Shown: positions 7,707-14,044 of the stretch, in pieces | Layout: every line of letters starts with the position of its first letter | Numbering within the stretch: position 1 is the first letter of the stretch | Assembly (NCBI GenBank): GCA_964292325.1 | Contig: CAXYVG010000089.1 | Coordinates: 1-14,044 of the forward strand | Origin: CTSoil-075 sp964292325 | GTDB lineage: Bacteria > Bacillota > Negativicutes > DSM-13327 | Reading direction: 5' to 3' | DNA: 14,044 bases | Made by a program: the position numbers and the translations under genes | The notes under the pieces: generated by a model | Told to the model about the DNA's origin: nothing | Databases searched by the model: none | The model's input: only the letters and a program-made list of their open reading frames with translations

Positions 7707-7844
7707 TTAAAAAACAATATCAAGTAATATTCGAATTCCCGCCATCACAGCAGCCATGATCAGTAGTGCCCTGATATAATCTAAACAATCATGCTTACCT
7801 TTGTCGGTCCTTAAATAATATAGTAAAGAATAAAAATATCCCAT
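7707..7844 (-). CDS. Small 45-residue putative membrane protein
   Basis: A short frame of 46 codons starts at ATG 7844 with GAGGGG 7 nt upstream and ends in TAA 90 nt before nadD. The product begins MGYFYSLLYYLRTDKGKHDC, has a charged middle and ends in a hydrophobic stretch (about 24-45, IRALLIMAAVMAGIRILLDI), compatible with one membrane-inserted or amphipathic helix. I do not recognise it. The good ribosome binding site, an extended -10 promoter in front and the lead position before nadD make it plausible. The frame has not been tested for conservation. Confidence 0.55.
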   Translation of the reverse strand: MGYFYSLLYYLRTDKGKHDCLDYIRALLIMAAVMAGIRILLDIVF

Positions 7845-7873
7845 CAAACTTCCCCTCATCTCAAGATAGTCTT

Positions 7874-7882
7874 ATTTTACCA
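7874..7882 (-). promoter_or_regulatory. Candidate extended -10 promoter for the small ORF and nadD
   Basis: The minus strand reads TGGTAAAAT, an extended -10 (TGnTAAAAT), about 30 nt upstream of the ATG at 7844. No clear -35 is present, which extended -10 promoters tolerate. An 8-bp palindrome TTCGCGAA lies at 7900-7907, near the -35 region, and could be an operator. Confidence 0.4.
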
Positions 7883-7970
7883 CAAACGCTTACTATTTAT
7901 TCGCGAAATACGATGCTAACATTTCCCCTAGTCTTTTGTAACATATACAATACTAAATATTTTATAAATC

Positions 7971-8018
7971 AATAGGGGCTGTATTGAAATAAAATAATAT
8001 TTCAATACAGCCCCTATT
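7971..8018 (-). terminator. 20-bp perfect hairpin behind the CAP-domain gene
   Basis: Positions 7971-7990 and 7999-8018 are perfect inverted complements (AATAGGGGCTGTATTGAAAT and its complement) around an 8-nt loop. It begins 6 nt past the CAP gene stop codon, where a terminator is expected. The sequence after the stem on the minus strand is TGATTTATAAAA, not a clean T tract, so it may act as an RNA-end stabiliser rather than a classical terminator. Confidence 0.65.
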
Positions 8019-8023
8019 CTCAA

Positions 8024-8815
8024 TTATCCAATAAACAACTGTGTAATCATCAATCCATATGGTCCACCTTGTATAATCCCAATTCCGATTTTTGTATAAT
8101 TCGGAGAAAGAATATTACTACGATGTCCAGCGGAATTCATTAGATTCGTATAAGCACGATCTACAGTAGCCGCTCCTGCAATATTTTCACCAGCAGTATT
8201 ATAGGTGATTCCCATTGATTTCATCATATCAAACGGCGAACCATACGTAGGTGAAATATGACTTGTATAATGTTTGTCGATCATATCCTGGCTTTTCAGT
8301 CTAGCTGCTTTTACTAGGCGCATATCCACAGCTAATGGTTTGAGGCCTAATTTAACTCGATCCTGATTTACCAATGTAACCATTTGTTGCTCCATCGCTG
8401 TCAAAGCTGTAGGCAAGCCACTAGGAATGGTTACCGGGGTTGTAACTGGAGGAGTTACTACCGGTGTCGTTACCGGAGTTGTTACTGGTTTTACTACTGG
8501 GGTTGTCACCAGATTTGTTACTGGTTTTATTACTGAGGTTGTTACCAGATTTGTTACTGGTTTTATTACTGAGGTTGTCACCAGATTTGTTACTGGTTTT
8601 ATTACTGAGGTTGTCACCGGAGTTGTTACTGGTTTTATTACTGAGGTTGTCACCGGAATTGTTACTGGTTTTACTACAATTGGCTTGTATCCCCAAGATA
8701 TTTGTTGTCCTCCACCACTAATCGTCACGGTATTGGCTGCTGCTACAGGCGCAGTCGATGTACCAATCATCGCGGCGGTCAATGCTACTAAAAACAAATG
8801 ATATGATTTTTTGAT
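8024..8815 (-). CDS. Secreted CAP-domain (SCP/YkwD-like) protein with tandem-repeat linker; probable ATC start
   Basis: The 263-residue product has a classical signal peptide (residues 1-27: KKSYH n-region, hydrophobic core, cleavage near APVAAA). A Thr/Val/Pro-rich linker (about 43-132) is made of 12-residue repeats (KPVTNLVTTSVI). A C-terminal CAP domain (about 138-262) has H186, E210 in GENIA and H231 in GHRSNIL at the usual conserved positions. YkwD-like CAP proteins are secreted or wall-associated; several affect spores or the envelope, but their activity is poorly defined. I place the start at an ATC codon (8813-8815), because AAGGGGG lies 8 nt upstream and this start gives the basic n-region. 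The next usable codon, TTG at 8797, has no ribosome binding site and loses that n-region. The start is the least certain part. Confidence 0.85.
   Translation of the reverse strand: MKKSYHLFLVALTAAMIGTSTAPVAAANTVTISGGGQQISWGYKPIVVKPVTIPVTTSVIKPVTTPVTTSVIKPVTNLVTTSVIKPVTNLVTTSVIKPVTNLVTTPVVKPVTTPVTTPVVTPPVTTPVTIPSGLPTALTAMEQQMVTLVNQDRVKLGLKPLAVDMRLVKAARLKSQDMIDKHYTSHISPTYGSPFDMMKSMGITYNTAGENIAGAATVDRAYTNLMNSAGHRSNILSPNYTKIGIGIIQGGPYGLMITQLFIG
8482..8661. repeat. 36-bp tandem repeat array, five units, within the CAP gene
   Basis: Five consecutive 36-bp units (starting at 8482, 8518, 8554, 8590 and 8626) begin TTACTGGTTTTA and differ at only a few bases; a partial unit follows at 8662, and degenerate related sequence precedes. 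Each unit encodes 12 residues of the extracellular linker. The unit length is a multiple of three, so gain or loss of units keeps the frame and also leaves other frames open. Confidence 0.95.
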
Positions 8816-8823
8816 ATTATATT

Positions 8824-8830
8824 CCCCCTT
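8824..8830 (-). promoter_or_regulatory. Shine-Dalgarno sequence that decides the CAP gene start
   Basis: AAGGGGG on the minus strand lies 8 nt before the ATC codon at 8813-8815. It is 26 nt from the TTG at 8797, too far to serve that codon. Confidence 0.7.
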
Positions 8831-8843
8831 TTATAAAATGGAG

Positions 8844-8858
8844 ACATGTTCGACATGT
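8844..8858. promoter_or_regulatory. Palindromic putative operator in front of the CAP gene
   Basis: ACATGT-TCG-ACATGT is two identical self-complementary 6-mers separated by 3 nt. On the minus strand it begins about 4 nt downstream of a TATAAT, so a bound regulator would cover the transcription start. No known regulator is assigned. Confidence 0.5.
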
Positions 8859-8861
8859 TTT

Positions 8862-8890
8862 ATTATATTGGTTCTCATTGTTGTTTGCAC
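8862..8890 (-). promoter_or_regulatory. Candidate promoter of the CAP gene
   Basis: TATAAT (complement of 8862-8867) is preceded after 17 nt by GTGCAA (complement of 8885-8890), a 3-of-6 match to the -35 consensus. The predicted start lies about 40 nt upstream of the proposed ATC start codon. Confidence 0.45.
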
Positions 8891-9186
8891 CCTGCGAATT
8901 TTGCCACTACAAACCCCTAGCAAAGATTATAATCCATATCTTCACTAATCCTATCTTATGTAAACATATGCATGCCAATGGTACTAATTAGAAGTATTTC
9001 AGTTGTTAACATAATGATATTCTCTTGTTTTTTTGCTCACTATCAATAGCACATCTTGCAATATAAAACATACTATGTAGTAGAGACACGGAAATATGAT
9101 ATGCTCTCATAACTTACAAAGAAAAGCATCTCTTATTCTGTGCTTACAGTAAGAACATCACTAAAAATTAAAAGGAGGTTTCTATT
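8868..9186. other. Divergent intergenic region between the CAP and Cys-rich genes
   Basis: This AT-rich stretch holds the -35 of the CAP promoter at its left end and the sigma-K-like promoter and ribosome binding site (AAAGGAGG at about 9170-9177) of the Cys-rich gene at its right end. I see no supportable small gene, RNA gene or long repeat in between. Confidence 0.6.
9087..9116 (+). promoter_or_regulatory. Sigma-K-like promoter of the Cys-rich gene
   Basis: CATAACTTA (9108-9116) matches the sigma-K -10 consensus CATANNNTA exactly. An AC -35 core (9088-9089, in CACG) lies 18 nt upstream, where about 17 is usual. The leader to the ATG at 9187 would be about 60 nt. The AC core is only two bases, so the call rests mainly on the -10. 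Confidence 0.45.
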
Positions 9187-9948
9187 ATGATAGACAGTGA
9201 ACATTTTGAAATTCCCGATGTCTGTGCTACCAAAACAAGGCAATGTACGGAGTGCCTAATTCCTAGTACTACCTGCGCTGCCAATTTTGGCCTTACTTGC
9301 CCACCTGTAACGTTGCCCACCTGCGAATGCCATGATATTTGTGTCGAAGAGGTACGTCTTATTGGCTTAGCAGGCGGTACCTGCGAATTTACCCAATGCT
9401 TTACGTACCCACCGATTGGACCATGCCGTCTCGGGGCAGGCATTACTTTGCCAATTATTGATACAACTGTACAACCCAAAGTTTTTATTGTGTGCGCGCA
9501 AGAAGTCTTAGATTCAACAACGTGCCAAACAGTAAATGTAGAAATCCAAATATTGATCCTTGCTGCAACAATTAATAGTGGCAATGTTCTGATCCCTTTA
9601 ACCATAACGGTAGCGTTTGATACATTCTTCCGTTTCCCTGATTGTTCAACACAACTTACTGGTAACGCCCTACAAAATGCATTAACAGAAATTGATGGTT
9701 CTTGCCTTATCATCCAACTGAGAGCCACTGCTACAGCAGTAGGTACCGCTGGCACCGTCCAAATTGTTATTAGTGGAAAAATCATTGATAAGCTCTGGAA
9801 ACATGAAAATCTTTGGGTAACAGGTATCCGCCCTTATGACTTAAATGACGCACAAAGAAATGAAGGTTTTATTTCCTTCACCATTCCAGATGTTTTCAAT
9901 AATACTCATACCATTAGCGGTTGCGGTCTTCTTCCTTGCCCAGTATAA
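9187..9948 (+). CDS. Cysteine-rich protein of unknown family, possible spore-surface protein
   Basis: This 253-residue protein has 17 cysteines; 11 fall in the first 80 residues (positions 13, 20, 23, 30, 38, 46, 48, 52, 66, 71, 80), often beside Pro and Thr. The central part (about 85-200) is hydrophobic, Thr/Val/Ile-rich and probably beta-stranded; the C-terminus ends GCGLLPCPV. It has no signal peptide or clear membrane helix, so it is made as a cytoplasmic protein. High cysteine, no export signal and a sigma-K-like promoter are what one expects of a mother-cell spore coat or exosporium component, but I do not recognise the family. The start has AAAGGAGG 9 nt upstream. It is the only plus-strand gene in the window and has its own terminator. 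Confidence 0.85.
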   Translation: MIDSEHFEIPDVCATKTRQCTECLIPSTTCAANFGLTCPPVTLPTCECHDICVEEVRLIGLAGGTCEFTQCFTYPPIGPCRLGAGITLPIIDTTVQPKVFIVCAQEVLDSTTCQTVNVEIQILILAATINSGNVLIPLTITVAFDTFFRFPDCSTQLTGNALQNALTEIDGSCLIIQLRATATAVGTAGTVQIVISGKIIDKLWKHENLWVTGIRPYDLNDAQRNEGFISFTIPDVFNNTHTISGCGLLPCPV

Positions 9949-9964
9949 AAGTATAATCAAATGA

Positions 9965-9990
9965 AGCAGACCTTTCGGTCTGCTCTTTAT
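9965..9990 (+). terminator. Terminator of the Cys-rich gene, possibly bidirectional
   Basis: AGCAGACC (9965-9972) and GGTCTGCT (9977-9984) form a perfect 8-bp stem with a TTTC loop, followed on the plus strand by CTTTATTTAATTT. It lies between two converging genes; the tail is poorer for the minus direction. It overlaps the stop codon of the 190-residue gene. Confidence 0.8.
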
Positions 9991-10559
9991 TTAATTTCCT
10001 TGTTCACAGCTTTATCATGCTCGACCACTTGATGCAACAAGTACTCTAGCCTTCTTATTCTTTGATCCATCTTTTCAAAATCAGTATGTATTTCTTCGAT
10101 TAGAGTACTTTGGTTGTTAGAATCAACCGTAACATCTGTCTTTCTCCACATTTGGCTTTGTTTGATTTCTCCATTTCTAATGCCATTGACGCTACTCAAA
10201 AGCTGATCTACGTTAAGATCAGTAGGTAATACATATACCTTTTGTTCACCATCTAGCGCCAAATATTCACTGAATAACTGTTCAATGTCTCCCACTGGCT
10301 TTGGTGTAGGGGAAGGCTTTATCATTTGTTGAAGACAAGTGCCCATATCATCGAGCAGTGTATCATGATTTTTACTCTTACTCTCTGGTTGTGGCTCAGC
10401 TGATAACGTTACCTTGGCGGTGTCGCTCAATCCACTTTCCCGTAGTCTAGTAATTATCTGTTCTACAGCCTCAGCATTAGATAAAATATAGATTTTTTGT
10501 TCACCTGTTTCATTTTGATATGTTACATGCTCTTTGCGCAAAAATTTATTGATATCCAT
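9987..10559 (-). CDS. Unrecognised 190-residue protein with internal duplication and C-terminal helix
   Basis: I do not recognise this cytoplasmic, acidic protein of 190 residues. It contains two related segments: GEQKIYILSNAEAVEQIITRL at 19-39 and GEQKVYVLPTDLNVDQLLSSV at 104-124, each beta-strand then helix, joined by a Ser/Pro/Lys-rich linker (55-90). The C-terminal 35-40 residues (about 151-188) look like a coiled coil (IEEIHTDFEKMDQRIRRLEY). The start has GGGGG 7 nt upstream. It follows the double glycosyltransferase gene by 112 nt and has a sigma-K-like promoter in that gap, so it may be both cotranscribed and separately expressed. It might serve as a scaffold or targeting protein, but that is speculation. 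Confidence 0.8.
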   Translation of the reverse strand: MDINKFLRKEHVTYQNETGEQKIYILSNAEAVEQIITRLRESGLSDTAKVTLSAEPQPESKSKNHDTLLDDMGTCLQQMIKPSPTPKPVGDIEQLFSEYLALDGEQKVYVLPTDLNVDQLLSSVNGIRNGEIKQSQMWRKTDVTVDSNNQSTLIEEIHTDFEKMDQRIRRLEYLLHQVVEHDKAVNKEIK

Positions 10560-10642
10560 AACGTTACCCCCTATATAAATGTAGCAAACACAATCTTACA
10601 ATCGCTATGATACACATCGGGAATTTCTTTCAAATCGTACTA

Positions 10643-10671
10643 TAAGATATGCAATAACTTTAAAAATGTGC
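10643..10671 (-). promoter_or_regulatory. Sigma-K-like promoter of the 190-residue gene
   Basis: On the minus strand CATATCTTA (10651-10643) matches CATANNNTA exactly, and an AC core (10669-10668, in GCAC) lies 16 nt upstream, close to the usual 17. The predicted leader is about 75 nt. Confidence 0.45.
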
Positions 10672-13600
10672 TCACTGTTGACTATGTTCTACAATCATAT
10701 TTAGCAATACTTTTTCATATGCTTTTTGCGCTGCCTCCCCATTGAAAAGGGTTGACTTTACTTGACTAATAATTTTCTCTCTTACTTTTTTTCTAAGTCC
10801 GTTATCTCGGGCAAACCGCACTGCCCATTCTACATATTCATCTTCATTCTCAGCAATGCCCTCATATACTCCAAGGGCTCTTAACATATGAGCCCCCCAA
10901 CGGCTACGCGCCATATGACCTTCTTGTGTAACAAGGGGGAGCCCTAGATATAAAGCTTCCATATTTGTTGTCCAACCACCATAAGGATAGGTATCAAGCT
11001 GAATATCTGCAATCGATAAAATAGGTCCAATATGCTTCAGAGGAGGTACAATGAATAGACGATTTTCCACCCCTGCCTCCCTAGCTGCTTCTTTGATCCG
11101 CACGTCTAATTGATTTCCCGTATCATATGTGCTATGTGGCTTTAGTGCAATGCACGCATTTGGTATTCTTTTTAATATTTCTACTAACACCCGATCTCGA
11201 TTCGGAAGATGCTTAATACCATTAGCGCAAGAAACGAATACAATAGCATCCTCTGGTATATTCCAATCGGTGCGAGTCGAAGTTAATGTACTACCAATAG
11301 GTGGCGGATACTGAGCAGCTCCTAAATTTGGTAATCGAATTATTTTTTCACGATAATGAAGCTGTGCCTCTAATGGCTCAAAATCCCCACTTAGATAATA
11401 CTGAATCGTCGGTAACCCCGTCGTCGTGCCATGCCCTACTAGCGCACACTGAATCGGAGCAAGCTGCATTCCTGCCAACGTGTAGGTAAAGGGATCCATA
11501 CCGACTTCTGTATAGATTAGTATATCTAGCTGACTATCATAAATCTGCTGAGCAATCGACTGTACACTAGACAAATCGGTAAATTGTTGAAACGAACTCG
11601 CATGTTGAGCAAATAAATTTGTCATATCATCATACTGTTTACCCAGCGCAAATATCTGCACATCAAAATGATTTCGATCATGATGAATGACTCTATTTAC
11701 CATATAATAGCTGACGGATTGATTGTAAAAGCATCGCGAAATGTAACCAATGCGAATTTTTTTCCCCGCCCTACGTTTTTCAGATTTTAGGTTATCCGCT
11801 ACATATTGCGGGTATAACTCAGACATATGCTTTACAATAAAATCACCAAATGACGATAGTGCTACTACATTGTTACCACCAGCATAAGATGCCAGCCAAA
11901 AGCTATTGGAAATATGGTTGACCATAGAATCAAAGAATATAGATGACACTGTGATCTGACGTAAATTTTCTCCCGCCTTTAATAAGCGTAGTCGTTGTTT
12001 TTCTTCTATATTGTAATACGGTATATTCGTCAGCCAAAAACTTAAAATAACCTTATAACAATCTGGAACGGTTGGCTCATTCCATAGCGCAGCTATATCA
12101 ATATCAAATTGCTCTGCATGAAAAGGTTGATAAAGACTTGCCAACAGTAGCCTTGCATACTGATTATTTTCATTTACATCAGCCAACATTTCATTCTTAT
12201 ATGGCTGATTGTCTTTCTGGTCATCGCCCTCTAAATTCAGTATGGAAAAATAGTTCAAAAATACATGCCACCAAACATGAATGATCGATTTTTCTCGTTT
12301 GCCTTCAAGGAGGGACATTTGCGAAAAAGGCGTCGCCATAATATATTGATGAATTTTGGCCCGCAAACATACGGAGAAATCTAGAAGGGCTTGCCGCTCT
12401 GTAGCCTTTAATCCTCCAGACCGTCCTAGCAGTTGACGATATACAGGCCAATCCTCAATAATTTTCCACAAGATTGAACTGTCTTTTGTGACATCAAGTA
12501 ACGTTAGACAAGAGCAATAAAACGTATCAACAAATATATTTCGCTTCTCCACTTCTGGCCCTCTATAACTCTTATATACTTGCCAAAACTCATTCCATAC
12601 ATGATCCCAATCACCAGAGCTTTTTGCATGTTCTACAAACTGCAATATGTTTTTAGGACGTATCGCTGCTATATCACTACTAATTAACCAGTTCTTCTTT
12701 CTAATGATTTCCTCATACAAGTTCATATAATGATCCACCATAGAGTGATGGCTAAACTTCTCTACACATCTCTTGCGCGCCGCAACTCCTGCTTGCAAAC
12801 AAGTATCCTCATTCTCTAGGAAATACGCAATTCCACTGGCTAGTTCATCACTATTTCCTCGCTGGGCTAAATAGCCCATTTCCTTATGCACAATAATTTC
12901 AGGTGTACCGCCCACAGCAAAAGCTACAACCGGTGTGCCACAGGCTAATGCTTCGCAGACGGTAAGGCTTAAATTTTCAACTAGAGAAGGAGAAACAAAA
13001 AGATCAGCAGCCACATAGTATTGCGCTAGCAACTGTGAATCCATGATAAATGGGATATCAATGTGCTCTATTGGCAGTCCATTCAGAACCGAGCTATCGA
13101 CAGTGCCAATATTCAGTAAGACTACATCAGGGTACTGCCGTTGTAGCTTTGCCAATGCCTCATACAAAAAATTACCGCCTTTGAGTGTATTGTTCAATCC
13201 ACCATGAGCAGCAAACATTATGATTTTTTGATCCATCGGCAGCCCAAGCTTTTTGCGAAGTGCAAACGGATTACCAGGTTTAAAAGTATCGATATCAACT
13301 CCGTTATAAATCAGCCTACTATCATGTTCCTGCAGAATGCTTTGCTGGACCTGCTGCATAAGCCACGCTGATGGACATACGACGGTAAAATCAGCTACTT
13401 TATAAATGGAACTTTTCATCAGTTGCATGAGTTGGCGCTGTGGTTTCTTTCCTAGCGTCCCTGTATCCTGAGGACACTGGGCGCACCAGTTATGTTTCCA
13501 GCCATCACAATCATCGGTATGCAAACACCCTGCAGTAAATGCTAAGGGATCATGTAGTGTCCATATAGTGGGTTTCGCAGTCAAAAAAGGGAATAGTAAA

Positions 13601-13914
13601 AAGGAAAAATATCCGCCATTAATGCAATGTAAATGAACAATATCAGCCTGGTCGAATAAAGGATGTTCCAATACCTTCCATAAAGCTACCGAATATAAAT
13701 CAAAAAGTCCTTGCTGCCTTTGTTGCGCTATTAATTTTTTTTGCCAGTTGCTTTGCCCAAACGGTATTGATATGACCCGAGAATCCTCCGAGGTTTTATG
13801 ATGAGCAAACAAGTTCACTTCATGCCCCATCTCTGTCATGGAGTCCATAAGAGTCGTGGCAATCCTAGCTGCCCCGCCATGTCGTTCATAGAGATTAATA
13901 TGTACGATACGCAC
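10672..13914 (-). CDS. Double glycosyltransferase: N-terminal GT4 domain fused to C-terminal SPINDLY/OGT-like domain
   Basis: This is a 1080-residue cytoplasmic protein. Residues 1-405 form a GT4 (group 1) GT-B glycosyltransferase: HGGAAR near the start, a Cys cluster (C130, C136, C144, C147), and the EX7E motif E313...E321 in ENLSLTVCEALACGTP. Residues about 410-715 are helical and unrecognised. Residues about 718-1075 resemble the catalytic part of SPINDLY/O-GlcNAc transferases (GT41-like, COG3914), with GHGTTTGLPTIQYY (828-841), CANGIKHLPN (896-905, K901) and DTYPYGGWTTNMEALYLGLP (974-993). The segment aligned with the OGT catalytic histidine reads FYNQSVSYY, with Gln. I choose the GTG at 13914 because AAGGGGG lies 7 nt upstream; an ATG at 13932 lacks a good site. 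It probably glycosylates a surface or spore protein. Confidence 0.9.
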   Translation of the reverse strand: MRIVHINLYERHGGAARIATTLMDSMTEMGHEVNLFAHHKTSEDSRVISIPFGQSNWQKKLIAQQRQQGLFDLYSVALWKVLEHPLFDQADIVHLHCINGGYFSFLLFPFLTAKPTIWTLHDPLAFTAGCLHTDDCDGWKHNWCAQCPQDTGTLGKKPQRQLMQLMKSSIYKVADFTVVCPSAWLMQQVQQSILQEHDSRLIYNGVDIDTFKPGNPFALRKKLGLPMDQKIIMFAAHGGLNNTLKGGNFLYEALAKLQRQYPDVVLLNIGTVDSSVLNGLPIEHIDIPFIMDSQLLAQYYVAADLFVSPSLVENLSLTVCEALACGTPVVAFAVGGTPEIIVHKEMGYLAQRGNSDELASGIAYFLENEDTCLQAGVAARKRCVEKFSHHSMVDHYMNLYEEIIRKKNWLISSDIAAIRPKNILQFVEHAKSSGDWDHVWNEFWQVYKSYRGPEVEKRNIFVDTFYCSCLTLLDVTKDSSILWKIIEDWPVYRQLLGRSGGLKATERQALLDFSVCLRAKIHQYIMATPFSQMSLLEGKREKSIIHVWWHVFLNYFSILNLEGDDQKDNQPYKNEMLADVNENNQYARLLLASLYQPFHAEQFDIDIAALWNEPTVPDCYKVILSFWLTNIPYYNIEEKQRLRLLKAGENLRQITVSSIFFDSMVNHISNSFWLASYAGGNNVVALSSFGDFIVKHMSELYPQYVADNLKSEKRRAGKKIRIGYISRCFYNQSVSYYMVNRVIHHDRNHFDVQIFALGKQYDDMTNLFAQHASSFQQFTDLSSVQSIAQQIYDSQLDILIYTEVGMDPFTYTLAGMQLAPIQCALVGHGTTTGLPTIQYYLSGDFEPLEAQLHYREKIIRLPNLGAAQYPPPIGSTLTSTRTDWNIPEDAIVFVSCANGIKHLPNRDRVLVEILKRIPNACIALKPHSTYDTGNQLDVRIKEAAREAGVENRLFIVPPLKHIGPILSIADIQLDTYPYGGWTTNMEALYLGLPLVTQEGHMARSRWGAHMLRALGVYEGIAENEDEYVEWAVRFARDNGLRKKVREKIISQVKSTLFNGEAAQKAYEKVLLNMIVEHSQQ

Positions 13915-13921
13915 CCTTTTA

Positions 13922-13928
13922 CCCCCTT
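13922..13928 (-). promoter_or_regulatory. Shine-Dalgarno sequence that decides the GTG start of the glycosyltransferase
   Basis: AAGGGGG on the minus strand ends 7 nt before the GTG at 13914-13912. The upstream in-frame ATG at 13932 has no comparable sequence before it, so the shorter product beginning MRIVHIN is preferred. Confidence 0.7.
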
Positions 13929-14044
13929 GCATGAGATGATCGACTTTGAAAAACCATAATCTAACTTATTCAAGAAGATCGTAAAACATGAATAAATAGT
14001 CACACTTTTCGTAGAACTACATATATTGTAATATTCGATTTCTA

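Noticed and set aside
8482..8661. CRISPR array
   Set aside because: The units are contiguous with no spacers and encode a protein linker.
8421..8801. Long open frames on both strands over the CAP linker (Ser/Asn/Lys-rich and Val/Thr- or Leu-rich products)
   Set aside because: They arise because the 36-bp repeat is a multiple of three and free of stops in several frames; only the frame with signal peptide and CAP domain makes sense.
9168..9785. 205-codon minus-strand frame opposite the Cys-rich gene
   Set aside because: It has no ribosome binding site and no recognisable domain; the plus-strand frame has AAAGGAGG, a promoter and a terminator.
13933..14044. Possible sigma-K promoter upstream of the glycosyltransferase (CATGTTTTA on the minus strand)
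   Set aside because: The -10 has a mismatch at a core position and no AC lies about 17 nt upstream; no promoter can be supported there.

Overview
The window looks like chromosomal DNA of an AT-rich, endospore-forming member of the Firmicutes. The conserved block nadD / yqeK / LCP gene / rsfS, purine-rich Shine-Dalgarno sequences, Rho-independent terminators and two promoter-like sequences matching the mother-cell sigma-K consensus all fit. Protein resemblances suggest a Negativicutes/Sporomusaceae relative (Pelosinus- or Sporomusa-like), but that placement is inference without a database search.

Left part (1-3580, minus strand): a phosphate-transport pair (PiT-family permease followed by its DUF47/PhoU-like accessory protein), an unrecognised 91-residue gene with a TTG start, and a single-gene cheV unit (CheW plus receiver domain). 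A 39-nt sequence is repeated almost perfectly behind the DUF47 gene and across the stop codon of the 91-residue gene.

Middle (3579-7844, minus strand): a housekeeping block of a small membrane-protein-like ORF (45 codons), nadD, a one-domain RRM RNA-binding protein, yqeK, an LCP ligase, rsfS and a three-S1-domain CvfB-type protein. The RRM gene sits between nadD and yqeK, flanked by hairpins, and is probably a separate transcript. The remaining genes link NAD synthesis, Ap4A turnover, attachment of wall glycopolymers, ribosome silencing and RNA binding.

Right part (7971-14044): an accessory, surface-oriented region. A secreted CAP-domain (YkwD-like) protein carries a Thr/Val/Pro linker built from 36-bp tandem repeats, and its best start codon is ATC. 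Divergent from it is a 17-cysteine protein that may belong to the spore surface, with a sigma-K-like promoter. Convergent to that is an unrecognised 190-residue protein with an internal duplication and its own sigma-K-like promoter. Upstream of the latter is a 1080-residue double glycosyltransferase (N-terminal GT4 domain, unknown helical middle, C-terminal SPINDLY/OGT-like domain). My best candidate for something undescribed is this last group, read as a late-sporulation surface protein and glycosylation module.
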